Assembly (NCBI RefSeq): GCF_003253485.1
Contig: NZ_QKTX01000005.1
Location: forward strand, 223,154-287,153
Direction of reading: 5' to 3'
Origin: Algoriphagus aquaeductus
GTDB lineage: Bacteria; Bacteroidota; Bacteroidia; Cytophagales; Cyclobacteriaceae
Length of the DNA: 64,000 bases
The translations under genes were made by a program, and so were the position numbers. Below, in pieces: positions 1-8,391 of this stretch (positions are counted from its first letter, which is position 1; every line of letters starts with the position of its first letter). Below the pieces are notes generated by a model that was not told the origin of the DNA, ran no database searches, and was given only the letters and a program-made list of their open reading frames with translations.

Positions 1-722
1 CCTGAACTGCTGATCGCCCTCCCGTCCAGTTCTACTTTGGTCAGCATGGTGCTGCTTATACCCAATTCTGCCTGCTGAGGATCTTCTACGCCTATGGTCC
101 AGACCGTTCCCCGTGGGTTTTTGCCTTTAGCCTTCATTTCTCCACCGATTTCGACCATATAGTTTTCCACTCCGGCCCCTTCCAATACCGCTACAAGCTT
201 GTCGATGGCATATCCCTCCCCTATTCCGGTAATATCCAGTTTGACTCCATCCTCTGCTGCCACATAACCAGAATCAGAAACGACAACTTTGGATTCAAAA
301 CCCACCAGTTTTCTGAGTTGGTCCACTTTCATCGAATCCATTTTTTCTCTTTGTTCAAAAGAAAAACCCCATGCCTTCAGCAACGGAAAAAGCGTAGGCT
401 CATAAAAACCTTGACTCAACCGATGGTATTTCATCGAAGAATCCATCATGTCCTGGAAGGTGAAAGAAGGCTGAGTCAATTTTCCGGTGTTGTTGAAATC
501 CGAGACCTCAGAGTCTTGAATATAAGAGTTGGAGGCTTTGTTGATCAATGCGAAAACCGAATCAAACTGGGGCTGAAAATCTCTTTCGGGATCACCGACC
601 TGAATTCGGTAGTAAGTCCCAAAAATCTCCCCCTCATACATTTTGAATTCGAGCGCTTTTTCCTGAGTGCATGAAAAAATAAAAATCAGGCTAAGTAGTA
701 AATAAGTCGGTTTAGATGACAT
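1..722 (-). CDS. apbE: FAD:protein FMN transferase (ApbE family), C-terminus cut by window edge
   Basis: ApbE enzymes transfer FMN from FAD to Thr/Ser of target flavoproteins outside the cytoplasmic membrane, for example Rnf/Nqr subunits. The reverse-strand frame opens with a hydrophobic segment ending in a lipobox (IFSC, Cys18), so this is a membrane-anchored lipoprotein. Family motifs are visible: FGTYY near residue 34, LDITGIGEGYAID near 167 (compare LDxGGIAKGYAVD) and VEIGG near 194. About 240 residues are present and no stop is reached before base 1; the family runs to about 330-350 aa, so roughly the last third is missing. The ATG at 722 is the only start that gives the complete signal sequence. 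It is divergent from the MORN-repeat gene. The family call is firm; the flavoprotein target is unknown. Confidence 0.9.
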   Translation of the reverse strand, partial: MSSKPTYLLLSLIFIFSCTQEKALEFKMYEGEIFGTYYRIQVGDPERDFQPQFDSVFALINKASNSYIQDSEVSDFNNTGKLTQPSFTFQDMMDSSMKYHRLSQGFYEPTLFPLLKAWGFSFEQREKMDSMKVDQLRKLVGFESKVVVSDSGYVAAEDGVKLDITGIGEGYAIDKLVAVLEGAGVENYMVEIGGEMKAKGKNPRGTVWTIGVEDPQQAELGISSTMLTKVELDGRAISSS

Positions 723-836
723 ACGGAATGGAGTTTGGCAAACCCTGAAAAATAAGGTTTGGATAATTTTTGCCCAAAAATAGTCAATTTGACTCCCTTG
801 CTCGTTAATTTTCCAAAATCTTACCAACGCCTTGAT

Positions 837-1964
837 ATGGTTTTGTTTCTTCGGGTCAGCCAACATGTTAACAAAAAATTCAAATTCCTGACACTCCTGA
901 TGCTGTCCGGAGTTTTTATGTCTCATTCTTTCTCTCAAGATACCATCCGTACCTATTATGATGAAGGTGAAACCCGAATCAAGGAGGTCCTGACCAAAAT
1001 CAATGGAAAAGCAGAAGGACCTGTGTGGCTGTATGACATCGACGGAAAGCTGATTTTGATCGGAAATCTCAAAAATGACAAGCGAAACGGGGCTTTTTAT
1101 GATTTGGATCCGGAGACGGGAGATACCCTCCGAATCGTCACTTTTCGGGATAATCAGCGGGAAGGGAAATCGATCAGTTACTTTCCCGGAGGCAAAATCA
1201 GTCAAGAATCCACCTTTGTCAACAATCAACTCGAGGGGGAAGTCATTTCCTATTTTGAAGATGGAAAAATTCAGGATAAAACCACCTTCAAAAACAACAA
1301 GCCGGATGGTCTTTCTCTTTCCTACTATCCAAATGGTGCAGTCAAATCAAGGATTAATTTTCAGGCAGGCCAATATCACGGCACTTTTGAGGAATGGGAT
1401 GAATCAGGCAATCTATTTTACAAAGCCATTTACAGTAAAGGCGTTTTGAACGGTCCCGAAATCAGTTACTATTCAGAGGGGCAAATCAAGTCTCAAAGGC
1501 AATTTGTGATGGGAGCTCTGGACGGAGCCTATCTCAACAACTACCCGGATGGAAAACCGGAGCGGAAAGGAATATTCAAAAAAGGCATTCCGGAAGGCGA
1601 GCTGATCGAATATTTCCCTGACGGGACCCTTAAAATGAAGGCGGTTTATTCCAAGGGGATTCCCACCCAGCCTATCCTCTATTTTCATGAAAATGAAAAC
1701 CTCCGACAGCGTGTCACATTTGATTCCAAGGGCGGAAAAGAAAAAGAGGAAAATTTCTACGCTTCAGGCAAGCCTTATTCCATCGTCCAATTTATCAACG
1801 GAGTGGAAGAAGGTGAAGTGAAAATTTATTACGAAAACGGCAATCCTCAGGAAATCAGAAATTACTCCAAAGGAAGACTTCATGGCAAGCGGGAATACTT
1901 CAATGAAAATGGGGAGTTAGTCCGCTCGGAAACCTATGAATTCGGAAATATTATCAATAAATAA
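837..1964 (+). CDS. exported MORN-repeat protein (YwqK-like)
   Basis: This protein is built almost entirely of MORN_2-type repeats of about 23 residues with the pattern YYxxGxxxxxxxFxxGxxxGxxxxY (for example SYFPGGKI, SYFEDGKI, SYYPNGAV, NYPDGKPE), from about residue 35 to the C-terminus. Databases often label such proteins 'toxin-antitoxin system YwqK family antitoxin', but nothing here supports a toxin-antitoxin role. The frame is open from 759. I chose the ATG at 837 because it places a typical signal peptide (basic VNKKFKF, hydrophobic LTLLMLSGVFM, then SFSQ) at the N-terminus. A promoter-like TAATTTTTG lies upstream near 764-772. Secretion to the periplasm or cell surface is inferred. 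It precedes the purC group by 58 bp but that group has its own promoter. Function unknown. Confidence 0.75.
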   Translation: MVLFLRVSQHVNKKFKFLTLLMLSGVFMSHSFSQDTIRTYYDEGETRIKEVLTKINGKAEGPVWLYDIDGKLILIGNLKNDKRNGAFYDLDPETGDTLRIVTFRDNQREGKSISYFPGGKISQESTFVNNQLEGEVISYFEDGKIQDKTTFKNNKPDGLSLSYYPNGAVKSRINFQAGQYHGTFEEWDESGNLFYKAIYSKGVLNGPEISYYSEGQIKSQRQFVMGALDGAYLNNYPDGKPERKGIFKKGIPEGELIEYFPDGTLKMKAVYSKGIPTQPILYFHENENLRQRVTFDSKGGKEKEENFYASGKPYSIVQFINGVEEGEVKIYYENGNPQEIRNYSKGRLHGKREYFNENGELVRSETYEFGNIINK

Positions 1965-1998
1965 AACACCAGTCTGAGGCTGGGGAAATAGGTTTTTC

Positions 1999-2006
1999 TA
2001 TTTTTG
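1999..2006 (+). promoter_or_regulatory. Bacteroidota-type -7 box upstream of purC
   Basis: TATTTTTG fits the TAnnTTTG consensus used by the Bacteroidota primary sigma factor. It lies 17 bp before the purC ATG. No clear -33 TTTG was found at the usual spacing. It would drive the purC-STAS-rnz-transporter group. Confidence 0.5.
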
Positions 2007-2022
2007 CCCAAACGTATTTCAA

Positions 2023-2964
2023 ATGAGCAATGCCATCAAAGAAACCCACTTTACCTTCCCGGGACAGGTGGGATTTTATAAAGGAAAAGTAAGAGACGTA
2101 TATATTTTCGAAGAAGAACTGGTGGTGGTCGCATCCGACAGGATCTCGGCATTTGATGTGGTCCTTCCCCGGCCGATTCCTTTCAAGGGTCAAGTGCTCA
2201 ATCAGATCGCAGCGGGATTTTTGAAAGCCACCGCTGACATCGTACCCAACTGGGTGACATCCACTCCCGATCCGAATGTCACGATAGGCAAGCGATGTGA
2301 ACCATTCAAAGTGGAAATGGTCATAAGAGGATATCTGGCAGGACATGCCGCGAGAGAATACAAGGCTGGAAAGCGGGTCCTTTGCGGGGTCAACATGCCG
2401 GAAGGTTTGAGAGAAAATGATCCTTTCCCTGAACCCATCATCACTCCTACCACCAAAGCTTCCGAGGGGCATGACGAAGACATTTCCAGAGAAGACATTC
2501 TCTCTAAGGGAATTGTCAGCGAGGCAGATTATGTGATTTTGGAGAAATACACCAGAGCCTTATTCAAAAAAGGTCAGGAAATGGCCCGGGAAAAGGGCTT
2601 GATCCTCGTGGACACCAAGTATGAGTTTGGAAAATTCGGAGATCAAATCCTGCTCATCGATGAGATCCACACCCCGGACTCTTCCCGATATTTCTACGCT
2701 GAAGGCTACGAAGAAAATCAGGAAAAAGGCTTGCCTCAAAAGCAATTGTCCAAGGAATTTGTCCGACAATGGCTGATCTCCAATGGATTTCAGGGAAAAG
2801 AAGGGCAGACCGTACCGGAAATGACCGATGAAATTGTAGAAAGCATCTCTGATCGCTATATTGAGCTTTTCGAAAACATCACCGGAGAAAAGTTCGTCAA
2901 AGCAGACACGAACAACATCCAATCAAGAATAGAAAAAGCAATTACGAACCATTTGACCAACTAA
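2023..2964 (+). CDS. purC: phosphoribosylaminoimidazole-succinocarboxamide synthase (SAICAR synthetase)
   Basis: PurC catalyses the ATP-dependent ligation of aspartate to CAIR in de novo purine synthesis. The 313-aa protein shows the expected signatures: GKVRDVY at residues 21-27, [26 protein letters not shown], a conserved LVDTKYEFG segment and [13 protein letters not shown]. Length matches the longer PurC form common in Bacteroidota and fungi rather than the ~240-aa form of E. coli. A TAnnTTTG box sits 17 bp upstream of the ATG. It leads a same-strand cluster with a STAS protein (17 bp gap), RNase Z and a queuosine precursor transporter, so co-transcription is likely although only purC is a purine gene. 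Family identity is certain from motifs. Confidence 0.96.
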   Translation: MSNAIKETHFTFPGQVGFYKGKVRDVYIFEEELVVVASDRISAFDVVLPRPIPFKGQVLNQIAAGFLKATADIVPNWVTSTPDPNVTIGKRCEPFKVEMVIRGYLAGHAAREYKAGKRVLCGVNMPEGLRENDPFPEPIITPTTKASEGHDEDISREDILSKGIVSEADYVILEKYTRALFKKGQEMAREKGLILVDTKYEFGKFGDQILLIDEIHTPDSSRYFYAEGYEENQEKGLPQKQLSKEFVRQWLISNGFQGKEGQTVPEMTDEIVESISDRYIELFENITGEKFVKADTNNIQSRIEKAITNHLTN

Positions 2965-2981
2965 TAAGAACCCCACCAAAT

Positions 2982-3359
2982 ATGAAATACACCATCGATA
3001 AAAAAGAGCAGTATGTAGTTTTCTCCCCTATGGAGGAAAAGATCGATTCCTTGCTGGCTCCAAAACTGAAGTCAGAGCTGTTGACCATCCATGCAGAAGG
3101 ATACGCCAATATTGTATTGGACATGAGTGCGGTAAAATATGTGGACTCCAGCGGATTGAGTGCACTGCTTGTAGGAGATCGCGAATTCGGCCGAAACGGG
3201 GGTATTTTCTTGATCTCAGGAGTGCAGGAGCATGTCATGAAGCTGTTGAAAATCTCCATGCTGGACAAAAAACTAAATTTGGTCAACAGTCTTGAAGAGG
3301 CAGGAGAAGCCGTATTCATGCACGAAATCGACGGAGGCGAAGACGAGGAGGAGGCTTGA
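2982..3359 (+). CDS. STAS-domain protein, anti-sigma factor antagonist type
   Basis: A 125-aa single STAS domain. The phospho-acceptor region is intact: DMSAVKYVDSSGLSALL, with DSSG at residues 55-58, as in SpoIIAA/RsbV proteins that bind anti-sigma factors when unphosphorylated. The C-terminus is a short acidic tail (GGEDEEEA). No RsbW-like kinase or PP2C phosphatase lies nearby, so the partner is unknown. The gene sits between purC and RNase Z, and its stop overlaps the RNase Z start by four bases. The GAG-rich codons of the acidic tail make a purine tract just ahead of that start. Such STAS proteins are common near rnz in Cytophagales as far as I recall; that memory is unverified. Confidence 0.85.
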   Translation: MKYTIDKKEQYVVFSPMEEKIDSLLAPKLKSELLTIHAEGYANIVLDMSAVKYVDSSGLSALLVGDREFGRNGGIFLISGVQEHVMKLLKISMLDKKLNLVNSLEEAGEAVFMHEIDGGEDEEEA

Positions 3360-4288
3360 TCCCTGAATTTGAAGTCACCATTTTAGGAAACACTTCTTCC
3401 ATCCCTGTGCATGGAAGAAATCACACTGCCCAAGTCGTCAGATTTGGGCAGGAGTGTTTATTGCTGGACTGTGGTGAGGCTACTCAAATCCAAATGAGGA
3501 AGTATAAGATCAAGTCTTCCAAGATTTCACACATTTTCATCTCCCACCTTCACGGAGATCATTACTTGGGCTTGATCGGAGTGTTGTCCAGTTACCATCT
3601 TTCGAAACGAACCCAGCCATTGACTATTTTTGGTCCGCAAGGCCTGGATGAAATTATTACCACCCATTTCCGCTGGAGTAACACGCGTCTTTCCTATCCC
3701 ATCGAATTTGTACAAACCAAGGCTGATAGCCTAAATCTACTGGTAGACCTTCCCAGATTTGCTGTTTACAGTTTCCCATTGCTTCACCGCATACCTACCA
3801 CTGGATTTTTGATCAGGGAAAAAAAAGGACTCAGAAGCCTGATCAAAGAAAAACTTCAAGAAAAGAAAATTCCATTGGAGGCCATTCACGAACTCCGTCA
3901 AGGCAGGGATTACAGGGATTCGGACGGTCAGGATTACCGGGCAGAAGACTATGCTTATCCCCTGCCTCCTTTGAGGAGTTATGCTTTTTGTTCCGATACG
4001 ATTTTCCATCCCGAAATCTCCGGATTTATTCAAGGGGTAGATTTACTCTACCATGAATCCACCTTTATGGAAGTTGATTCAAAGCGTGCAAAAGACACTT
4101 TCCACTGCACTGCCATACAAGCTGCCGAAATCGCACGACTAAGCGGCGTAAAAAGATTGCTGTTGGGTCATTTTTCATCCCGATATGCGGACTTAAATGA
4201 TATGCTGACCGAAGCCCAAACCGTTTTTCCCCATTCTGTTTTAAGCGAAGAAGGCAGCACTTACCCTATCCTTTCTAATTATGAATGA
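3356..4288 (+). CDS. rnz: ribonuclease Z (tRNA 3'-processing endonuclease)
   Basis: RNase Z cuts the 3' trailer from tRNA precursors. The 310-aa protein is a metallo-beta-lactamase-fold hydrolase with the zinc motif HLHGDH at residues 64-69, the N-terminal FEVTILGNTSSIP segment typical of RNase Z, a later CSDTIFHPEI segment (metal-binding Asp) and LLLGHFSSRY (metal-binding His). The first codon is TTG at 3356: the next in-frame ATG would remove 46 residues including the conserved N-terminus, so TTG is almost certainly right. It overlaps the STAS stop in the form TTGA, and a GAGGAGGAGG tract precedes it, suggesting translational coupling. Its last eight bases overlap the next gene. The full set of zinc ligands argues for an active enzyme. 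Confidence 0.95.
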   Translation: MIPEFEVTILGNTSSIPVHGRNHTAQVVRFGQECLLLDCGEATQIQMRKYKIKSSKISHIFISHLHGDHYLGLIGVLSSYHLSKRTQPLTIFGPQGLDEIITTHFRWSNTRLSYPIEFVQTKADSLNLLVDLPRFAVYSFPLLHRIPTTGFLIREKKGLRSLIKEKLQEKKIPLEAIHELRQGRDYRDSDGQDYRAEDYAYPLPPLRSYAFCSDTIFHPEISGFIQGVDLLYHESTFMEVDSKRAKDTFHCTAIQAAEIARLSGVKRLLLGHFSSRYADLNDMLTEAQTVFPHSVLSEEGSTYPILSNYE

Positions 4289-5072
4289 AATTCAACAAAG
4301 CAGAAAAACGAACCTGTTTATCATTCTGGGATCCATCTTTTTGACCAATGCCATCCTCGCCGAAATCATCGGAGTCAAGATATTTTCCGGAGAAAAAACA
4401 CTGGGATTTGAGCCGGTCAACTGGACTTTTTTCGGAGAATATGTCTTGGATTTCAATCTGACCGCAGGAGCCGTCATTTGGCCTATCGTTTTTATTACCA
4501 CAGATATCATCAATGAATACTTTGGAAAAAAAGGAGTCCGAAAGATCAGCTTCATTACAGCAGGATTGATCGCTTACGTTTTTGTAATCATCAGCTTAGT
4601 CACAGTTTTAGTGCCCGCAGATTTCTGGTTGGAAGTCAATGCCCAGACTCCGGATGGTTCTGGCTTCAATATTGACTATGCCTTCAATACGATTTTCAGA
4701 CAAGGTCTGGGAATCATCATCGGCTCATTAACCGCATTTCTATTGGGTCAGTTGATCGACGTATTTGTGTTCCAAAAACTCAGAGCTGTCACGGGTCCAA
4801 AAATGATTTGGCTTCGAGCCACAGGTTCTACCTTGGTTTCCCAGTTTATTGACTCATTTGTGGTGCTTGGCATTGCTTTTTATGTCTTTGGCAACTGGAG
4901 CATCAGTCAGATCATCGCCGTAGGCATGATCAATTACATCTACAAATTTACCGTGGCAGTTTTGTTGACACCTCTTTTGTATGTGGGACATGGCATGATT
5001 GACCGTTATTTGGGTAAGGATCTTGCAGAAAAAATGGCAAAGGAGGCTTCGGCAGACAGGTCGTTTTTATAA
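4281..5072 (+). CDS. queuosine precursor transporter (YhhQ/QPTR, VUT family)
   Basis: The 263-aa integral membrane protein has about six hydrophobic segments and family features: an early TNAILAEIIGVKIF segment, ITTDIINEYFGKK in the second third of the N-terminal half, and IYKFTVAVLLTPLLYVGH near the C-terminus. YhhQ in E. coli imports preQ0/preQ1 for the queuosine modification of tRNA. A long periplasmic-looking insert (residues ~110-130, including VNAQTPDGSG) is typical of the Bacteroidota versions. It overlaps rnz by eight bases, so the two are probably translated from one mRNA; both concern tRNA maturation. The substrate is inferred from the family, not from this sequence. Confidence 0.88.
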   Translation: MNEIQQSRKTNLFIILGSIFLTNAILAEIIGVKIFSGEKTLGFEPVNWTFFGEYVLDFNLTAGAVIWPIVFITTDIINEYFGKKGVRKISFITAGLIAYVFVIISLVTVLVPADFWLEVNAQTPDGSGFNIDYAFNTIFRQGLGIIIGSLTAFLLGQLIDVFVFQKLRAVTGPKMIWLRATGSTLVSQFIDSFVVLGIAFYVFGNWSISQIIAVGMINYIYKFTVAVLLTPLLYVGHGMIDRYLGKDLAEKMAKEASADRSFL

Positions 5073-5184
5073 TAGTTTGGAGATAAAAACAGAAAATTTA
5101 AAAGATTCAAAAAAAGGAAAACCAAATATATTTCGCTTTAAACCTCTGATTTTTACAGAATATTCTAAAAACTTTTGAAGTGGG

Positions 5185-5216
5185 TTTGGTTTTCGGAATT
5201 TTTCATCCTACTTTTG
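5185..5216 (+). promoter_or_regulatory. promoter of the DEAD-box helicase gene
   Basis: TTTG at 5185-5188 and TACTTTTG at 5209-5216, separated by 20 bp, match both boxes of the Bacteroidota promoter (TTTG ... TAnnTTTG). The start codon is 73 bp further on, which gives a 5' leader of about 65 nt. This is the best two-box promoter I found in the window. Confidence 0.65.
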
Positions 5217-5289
5217 CATCGTCAATTTTGACACAGCTATTTTTCGAGCCGTGAATCCTTACTGTCGCTTGTCTGGGATTTAGGAGTAC

Positions 5290-7125
5290 ATGGCAAGAAA
5301 AAGTAAGGAAACATTCATGGAAAACACAATCAAATTCTCAGACCTGGGGATTTCAGAAGAAATCTTGCGGGCCGTGGAAGAGATGGGTTACACTCAACCT
5401 TCCCCCATTCAATCACAAGCTATTCCTTTCGTACTGGAAGGTCGCGATGTCATCGGTCAGGCGCAAACCGGAACCGGAAAGACTGCAGCATTTGCCATTC
5501 CAATTATCGATTTGGTAGATCCTGAATTCAACAGACCTCAGGCCATCATCCTTTGCCCTACCCGTGAACTCGCGGTGCAGGTAGAAGGAGAAATCCAGAA
5601 ATTGGCGAAGTATCACAAAAAAATCAGTTCTGTGGCTATCTATGGTGGCGAATCTATCGACAAGCAGATTCGTACCCTGAAGAAAGGCGTTCAGATCGTG
5701 GTAGGTACTCCAGGCCGTATTCAAGATCACATGGATCGTGGTACGCTTAGATTGGAAGACGCCGGTATCATTGTCCTTGACGAGGCAGATGAAATGCTGG
5801 ATATGGGCTTCAGAGATGATATCGAGGCGATCCTTCAGGAAATGCCGGAAGAAAGACAGACCGTCTTCTTCTCAGCTACGATGGCCAAGCCAATCATGGA
5901 CTTGACCAGAAAGTACCAGACCAACCCGGAAATCATCAAGGTTGCTAAAAATGAGCTTACCGTATCCAAAATCGAGCAGGTTTACTATGAAGTGAAGCCT
6001 TCTTTGAAAATGGAATTGATGGTTCGTCTGATGAATATCAACAACTACGCCCTCAGCGTGGTCTTCTGTAACACCAAGCGCATGACCGATGAGGTAACTG
6101 AGGCATTGGGTGCCAGAGGAATCCTAGCAGAAGCACTTCATGGTGACCTTTCTCAGGCTCAGCGTGACAAGGTGATGGGCAAGTTCAGAAAAGGACTTTG
6201 CACCGTTTTGGTAGCAACTGACGTGGCCGCCAGAGGTATTGACGTGGACAATGTGGAAGCTGTTTTCAACTTCGACATTCCATTGGACGAAGAGTACTAC
6301 GTACACCGAATCGGTAGAACAGGCCGTGCCGGCAAATCCGGAACAGCGATCACCTTTATTACGGGTCGTAGAGAAACCATGAAATTGAGAGACTTGGAGC
6401 GTTACACCAAGGCTTCTATCAATAAAATGACTCCTCCATCAGTTACAGAACTGGTCGAGTTGAAAAAAGCTCAATTGGTGAAAGACGTACACCGCGTATT
6501 GAGCAAGGAAGAAAACAACGAAATCTTCGAATCTACCATCAGTCAAATGGTTAAAGAAGGTTTGACTCCAGAGCAAATTTCTCTTGGCCTATTGAAAATG
6601 GTGATGGGAGATGCCGTGAAAGAACTGAAGGATCAGGACTTTGGCATCGAAACAGCCTACGGAGACCGAAGAAGAGAAGGCGGACGTGACGGAGGTCGTG
6701 AAAGCAGATTCGGAGACCGAAGAGAAGGTGGAAGAGGAGATCGATTTGGACGTAGCGAAGGAAGAGGAGACCGTTTTGAAAGAGGTCCAAGAAGTGGTGG
6801 AGATCGTTTCGAAAGAGGAAGCCGTTTTGGTGACAAAAAAGAAGGCGGAAGAGACTTCGCTCCAAGAACAGAGCGTACACGGGATGCTAACATGACGCGT
6901 CTATTCCTCAACTTAGGAAACAAAGATAGAATCCGTCCGAATGATATTGTAGGAGCCATCGCCGGAGAAACTGGCGTACCTGGAAAAAGCATCGGCGGCA
7001 TTGACATTTTTGACAACTTCTCCTTTGTGGATGTGCCTCAGAAAGACGCTGAGCACGTAATCCGAGTGATGAAAAACAACACCATCAAAGGAAAGACCGT
7101 CAACATGGAAATTTCAAAAGGTTAA
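5290..7125 (+). CDS. DEAD-box ATP-dependent RNA helicase with RG-rich linker and DbpA-type RNA-binding domain
   Basis: An SF2 RNA helicase, 611 aa, of the DeaD/CsdA type acting in ribosome assembly and mRNA unwinding. Motifs in order: Q-motif (PSPIQSQAI), Walker A AQTGTGKT 58-65, PTRELA 90-95, DEAD 164-167, SAT 195-197, TDVAARGIDV and HRIGRTGRAG. Residues ~460-535 are a low-complexity tract of RREGGR, GDRF and FERG units, likely disordered and RNA-binding. The last ~75 residues (from TRLFLNLG) are a DbpA RNA-binding domain. The ATG at 5290 has AGGAG five bases upstream; an alternative is 5317 (MENTIKFSDLG). It has its own two-box promoter with a ~65-nt leader, as cold-shock helicases often do, and a strong terminator downstream. 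Confidence 0.93.
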   Translation: MARKSKETFMENTIKFSDLGISEEILRAVEEMGYTQPSPIQSQAIPFVLEGRDVIGQAQTGTGKTAAFAIPIIDLVDPEFNRPQAIILCPTRELAVQVEGEIQKLAKYHKKISSVAIYGGESIDKQIRTLKKGVQIVVGTPGRIQDHMDRGTLRLEDAGIIVLDEADEMLDMGFRDDIEAILQEMPEERQTVFFSATMAKPIMDLTRKYQTNPEIIKVAKNELTVSKIEQVYYEVKPSLKMELMVRLMNINNYALSVVFCNTKRMTDEVTEALGARGILAEALHGDLSQAQRDKVMGKFRKGLCTVLVATDVAARGIDVDNVEAVFNFDIPLDEEYYVHRIGRTGRAGKSGTAITFITGRRETMKLRDLERYTKASINKMTPPSVTELVELKKAQLVKDVHRVLSKEENNEIFESTISQMVKEGLTPEQISLGLLKMVMGDAVKELKDQDFGIETAYGDRRREGGRDGGRESRFGDRREGGRGDRFGRSEGRGDRFERGPRSGGDRFERGSRFGDKKEGGRDFAPRTERTRDANMTRLFLNLGNKDRIRPNDIVGAIAGETGVPGKSIGGIDIFDNFSFVDVPQKDAEHVIRVMKNNTIKGKTVNMEISKG

Positions 7126-7150
7126 TTTGGTTATAGGTTAATTTGGTTTA

Positions 7151-7183
7151 AAAGCACATTTCTGATAGGAATGTGCTTTTTTT
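7151..7183 (+). terminator. intrinsic terminator after the helicase gene
   Basis: AAAGCACATT (7151-7160) pairs perfectly with AATGTGCTTT (7170-7179) around a nine-base loop, followed by a run of T to 7183. It closes the helicase transcript 25 bp past its stop and argues against the GTG at 7184 being the rsmE start. Confidence 0.85.
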
Positions 7184-7204
7184 GTGTCCACATCCCATCA
7201 GGTT

Positions 7205-7909
7205 ATGCAGCTGTTTTTTCAAGACCAGGTTACCGAACCCATTTCCACGCTCACAGAAGAAGAATCCAAGCATTTGATCCGTGTGCTTCGCAAAAAGCAG
7301 GGAGATGTCATCTCACTGACTGATGGAAAAGGTATGGTCTATGAATCGGTGATTTTGGAAGCCAATCCCAAAAAAGCCAGTCTGAAAATCCTGAGCAAGA
7401 AAGTAGCCCAAGAAGACCTTTTTTACATCCACCTGGCCATTGCTCCTACCAAAAGCCCGGATCGGATGGAATGGATGGTGGAAAAAATTACTGAAATCGG
7501 ATTCCATGAATTGACTCTCATCGAAACGATAAATTCAGAGCGTTCCTATCTCAAAACCGATCGCCTCCAGAAAAAAATCATTTCGGCCTGCAAGCAAAGT
7601 ATCAAGTTTAGAACTCCCATTCTCAACTCTATCACCAAGTTCGATGATTTAATCAAGAGAGATGAATTCAATGATTTCCAGAGATTTATCGCTTATGTGG
7701 ATGAAAACCCTCCACATCATTTGATGGATTTGGCCCAGGCTGGAAAAAAATACCTGGTCCTAATCGGTCCTGAGGGCGATTTTGATCCCAAGGAAATCCA
7801 ACAGGCTTTTGACTCGGGATTTGAGGCAGTTTCATTGGGTAAAAGTAGACTCAGAACCGAGACAGCCGGACTATCAGCTGTTCAAATCCTGCAGGTATTA
7901 AACAGATAA
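7205..7909 (+). CDS. rsmE: 16S rRNA (uracil1498-N3)-methyltransferase
   Basis: RsmE methylates U1498 of 16S rRNA using S-adenosylmethionine; it is a SPOUT-fold knot methyltransferase. The 234-aa protein begins MQLFFQD as RsmE proteins do, has an N-terminal PUA-like part with HLIRVLRKKQGD, and the C-terminal knot with LIGPEGDF followed by SLGKSRLRTETA, the canonical SAM-binding loops. The frame continues upstream to a GTG at 7184 but that codon lies against the helicase terminator, so ATG at 7205 is preferred. A long imperfect stem-loop (7913-7947) follows the stop codon. Identity is firm. Confidence 0.94.
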   Translation: MQLFFQDQVTEPISTLTEEESKHLIRVLRKKQGDVISLTDGKGMVYESVILEANPKKASLKILSKKVAQEDLFYIHLAIAPTKSPDRMEWMVEKITEIGFHELTLIETINSERSYLKTDRLQKKIISACKQSIKFRTPILNSITKFDDLIKRDEFNDFQRFIAYVDENPPHHLMDLAQAGKKYLVLIGPEGDFDPKEIQQAFDSGFEAVSLGKSRLRTETAGLSAVQILQVLNR

Positions 7910-7912
7910 AAT

Positions 7913-7947
7913 CAAGTTTTTACAAGCATTGCTTGAAGTAAAAATTG
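7913..7947 (+). other. imperfect stem-loop downstream of rsmE
   Basis: CAAGTTTTTAC (7913-7923) can pair with GTAAAAATTG (7938-7947) with one bulge, enclosing a small AAGC/GCTT stem. No T run follows on the plus strand, so it may be a weak terminator or an mRNA 3'-end stabiliser. Low confidence in function. Confidence 0.3.
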
Positions 7948-8037
7948 AAGAGACGTACGATTTTCTTATTTTAGAACGTTTTTAAAACTCACCTGAGCGT
8001 GGGTAAATTTCCAATTCCATTTTAAATAATTCCTGCT

Positions 8038-8391
8038 GTGCCTTACAAAGAGCGAGAAATAGAAAAAAAATACTATTCCATCGGTGAAGTAGCTGACATG
8101 TTCAAAGTAGCCGCCTCTCTGATTCGCTATTGGGAAGGAGAATTTGACATCATCCGGCCAAAGAAGGACAAAAAAGGCAATCGTCGGTACACCAAGGATG
8201 ACATCCAGAAAATCCGATATGTCTACCATCTGGTCAAGGAAAAAGGATATACGCTTCAAGGTGCTCAAGAAGTAATCGCCTCTGGTAAGCAACAAGGATT
8301 TGACAAGGTTGCTGCGGTACAGAAACTTCAGGAAATCAAGGACTTTTTAATCAATCTGAAGCATGAACTTACTTCCAGATCCGGATCATGA
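8038..8391 (+). CDS. MerR-family transcriptional regulator
   Basis: A 117-aa DNA-binding protein with an N-terminal MerR winged helix-turn-helix: YYSIGEVADMFKVAASLIRYWEGEF followed in the wing by the RRYTKDD segment. The remaining residues continue the MerR helical part, and there is no long effector-binding domain, so no metal or drug ligand is indicated. The first codon is GTG at 8038; the next ATG falls inside the recognition helices, and GTG gives the basic leader PYKEREIEKKYY that I recall in Bacteroidota relatives. The gene overlaps dprA by 29 bases in another frame, implying one transcript. It could regulate itself; no clear operator was seen in 7948-8037. Confidence 0.88.
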   Translation: MPYKEREIEKKYYSIGEVADMFKVAASLIRYWEGEFDIIRPKKDKKGNRRYTKDDIQKIRYVYHLVKEKGYTLQGAQEVIASGKQQGFDKVAAVQKLQEIKDFLINLKHELTSRSGS

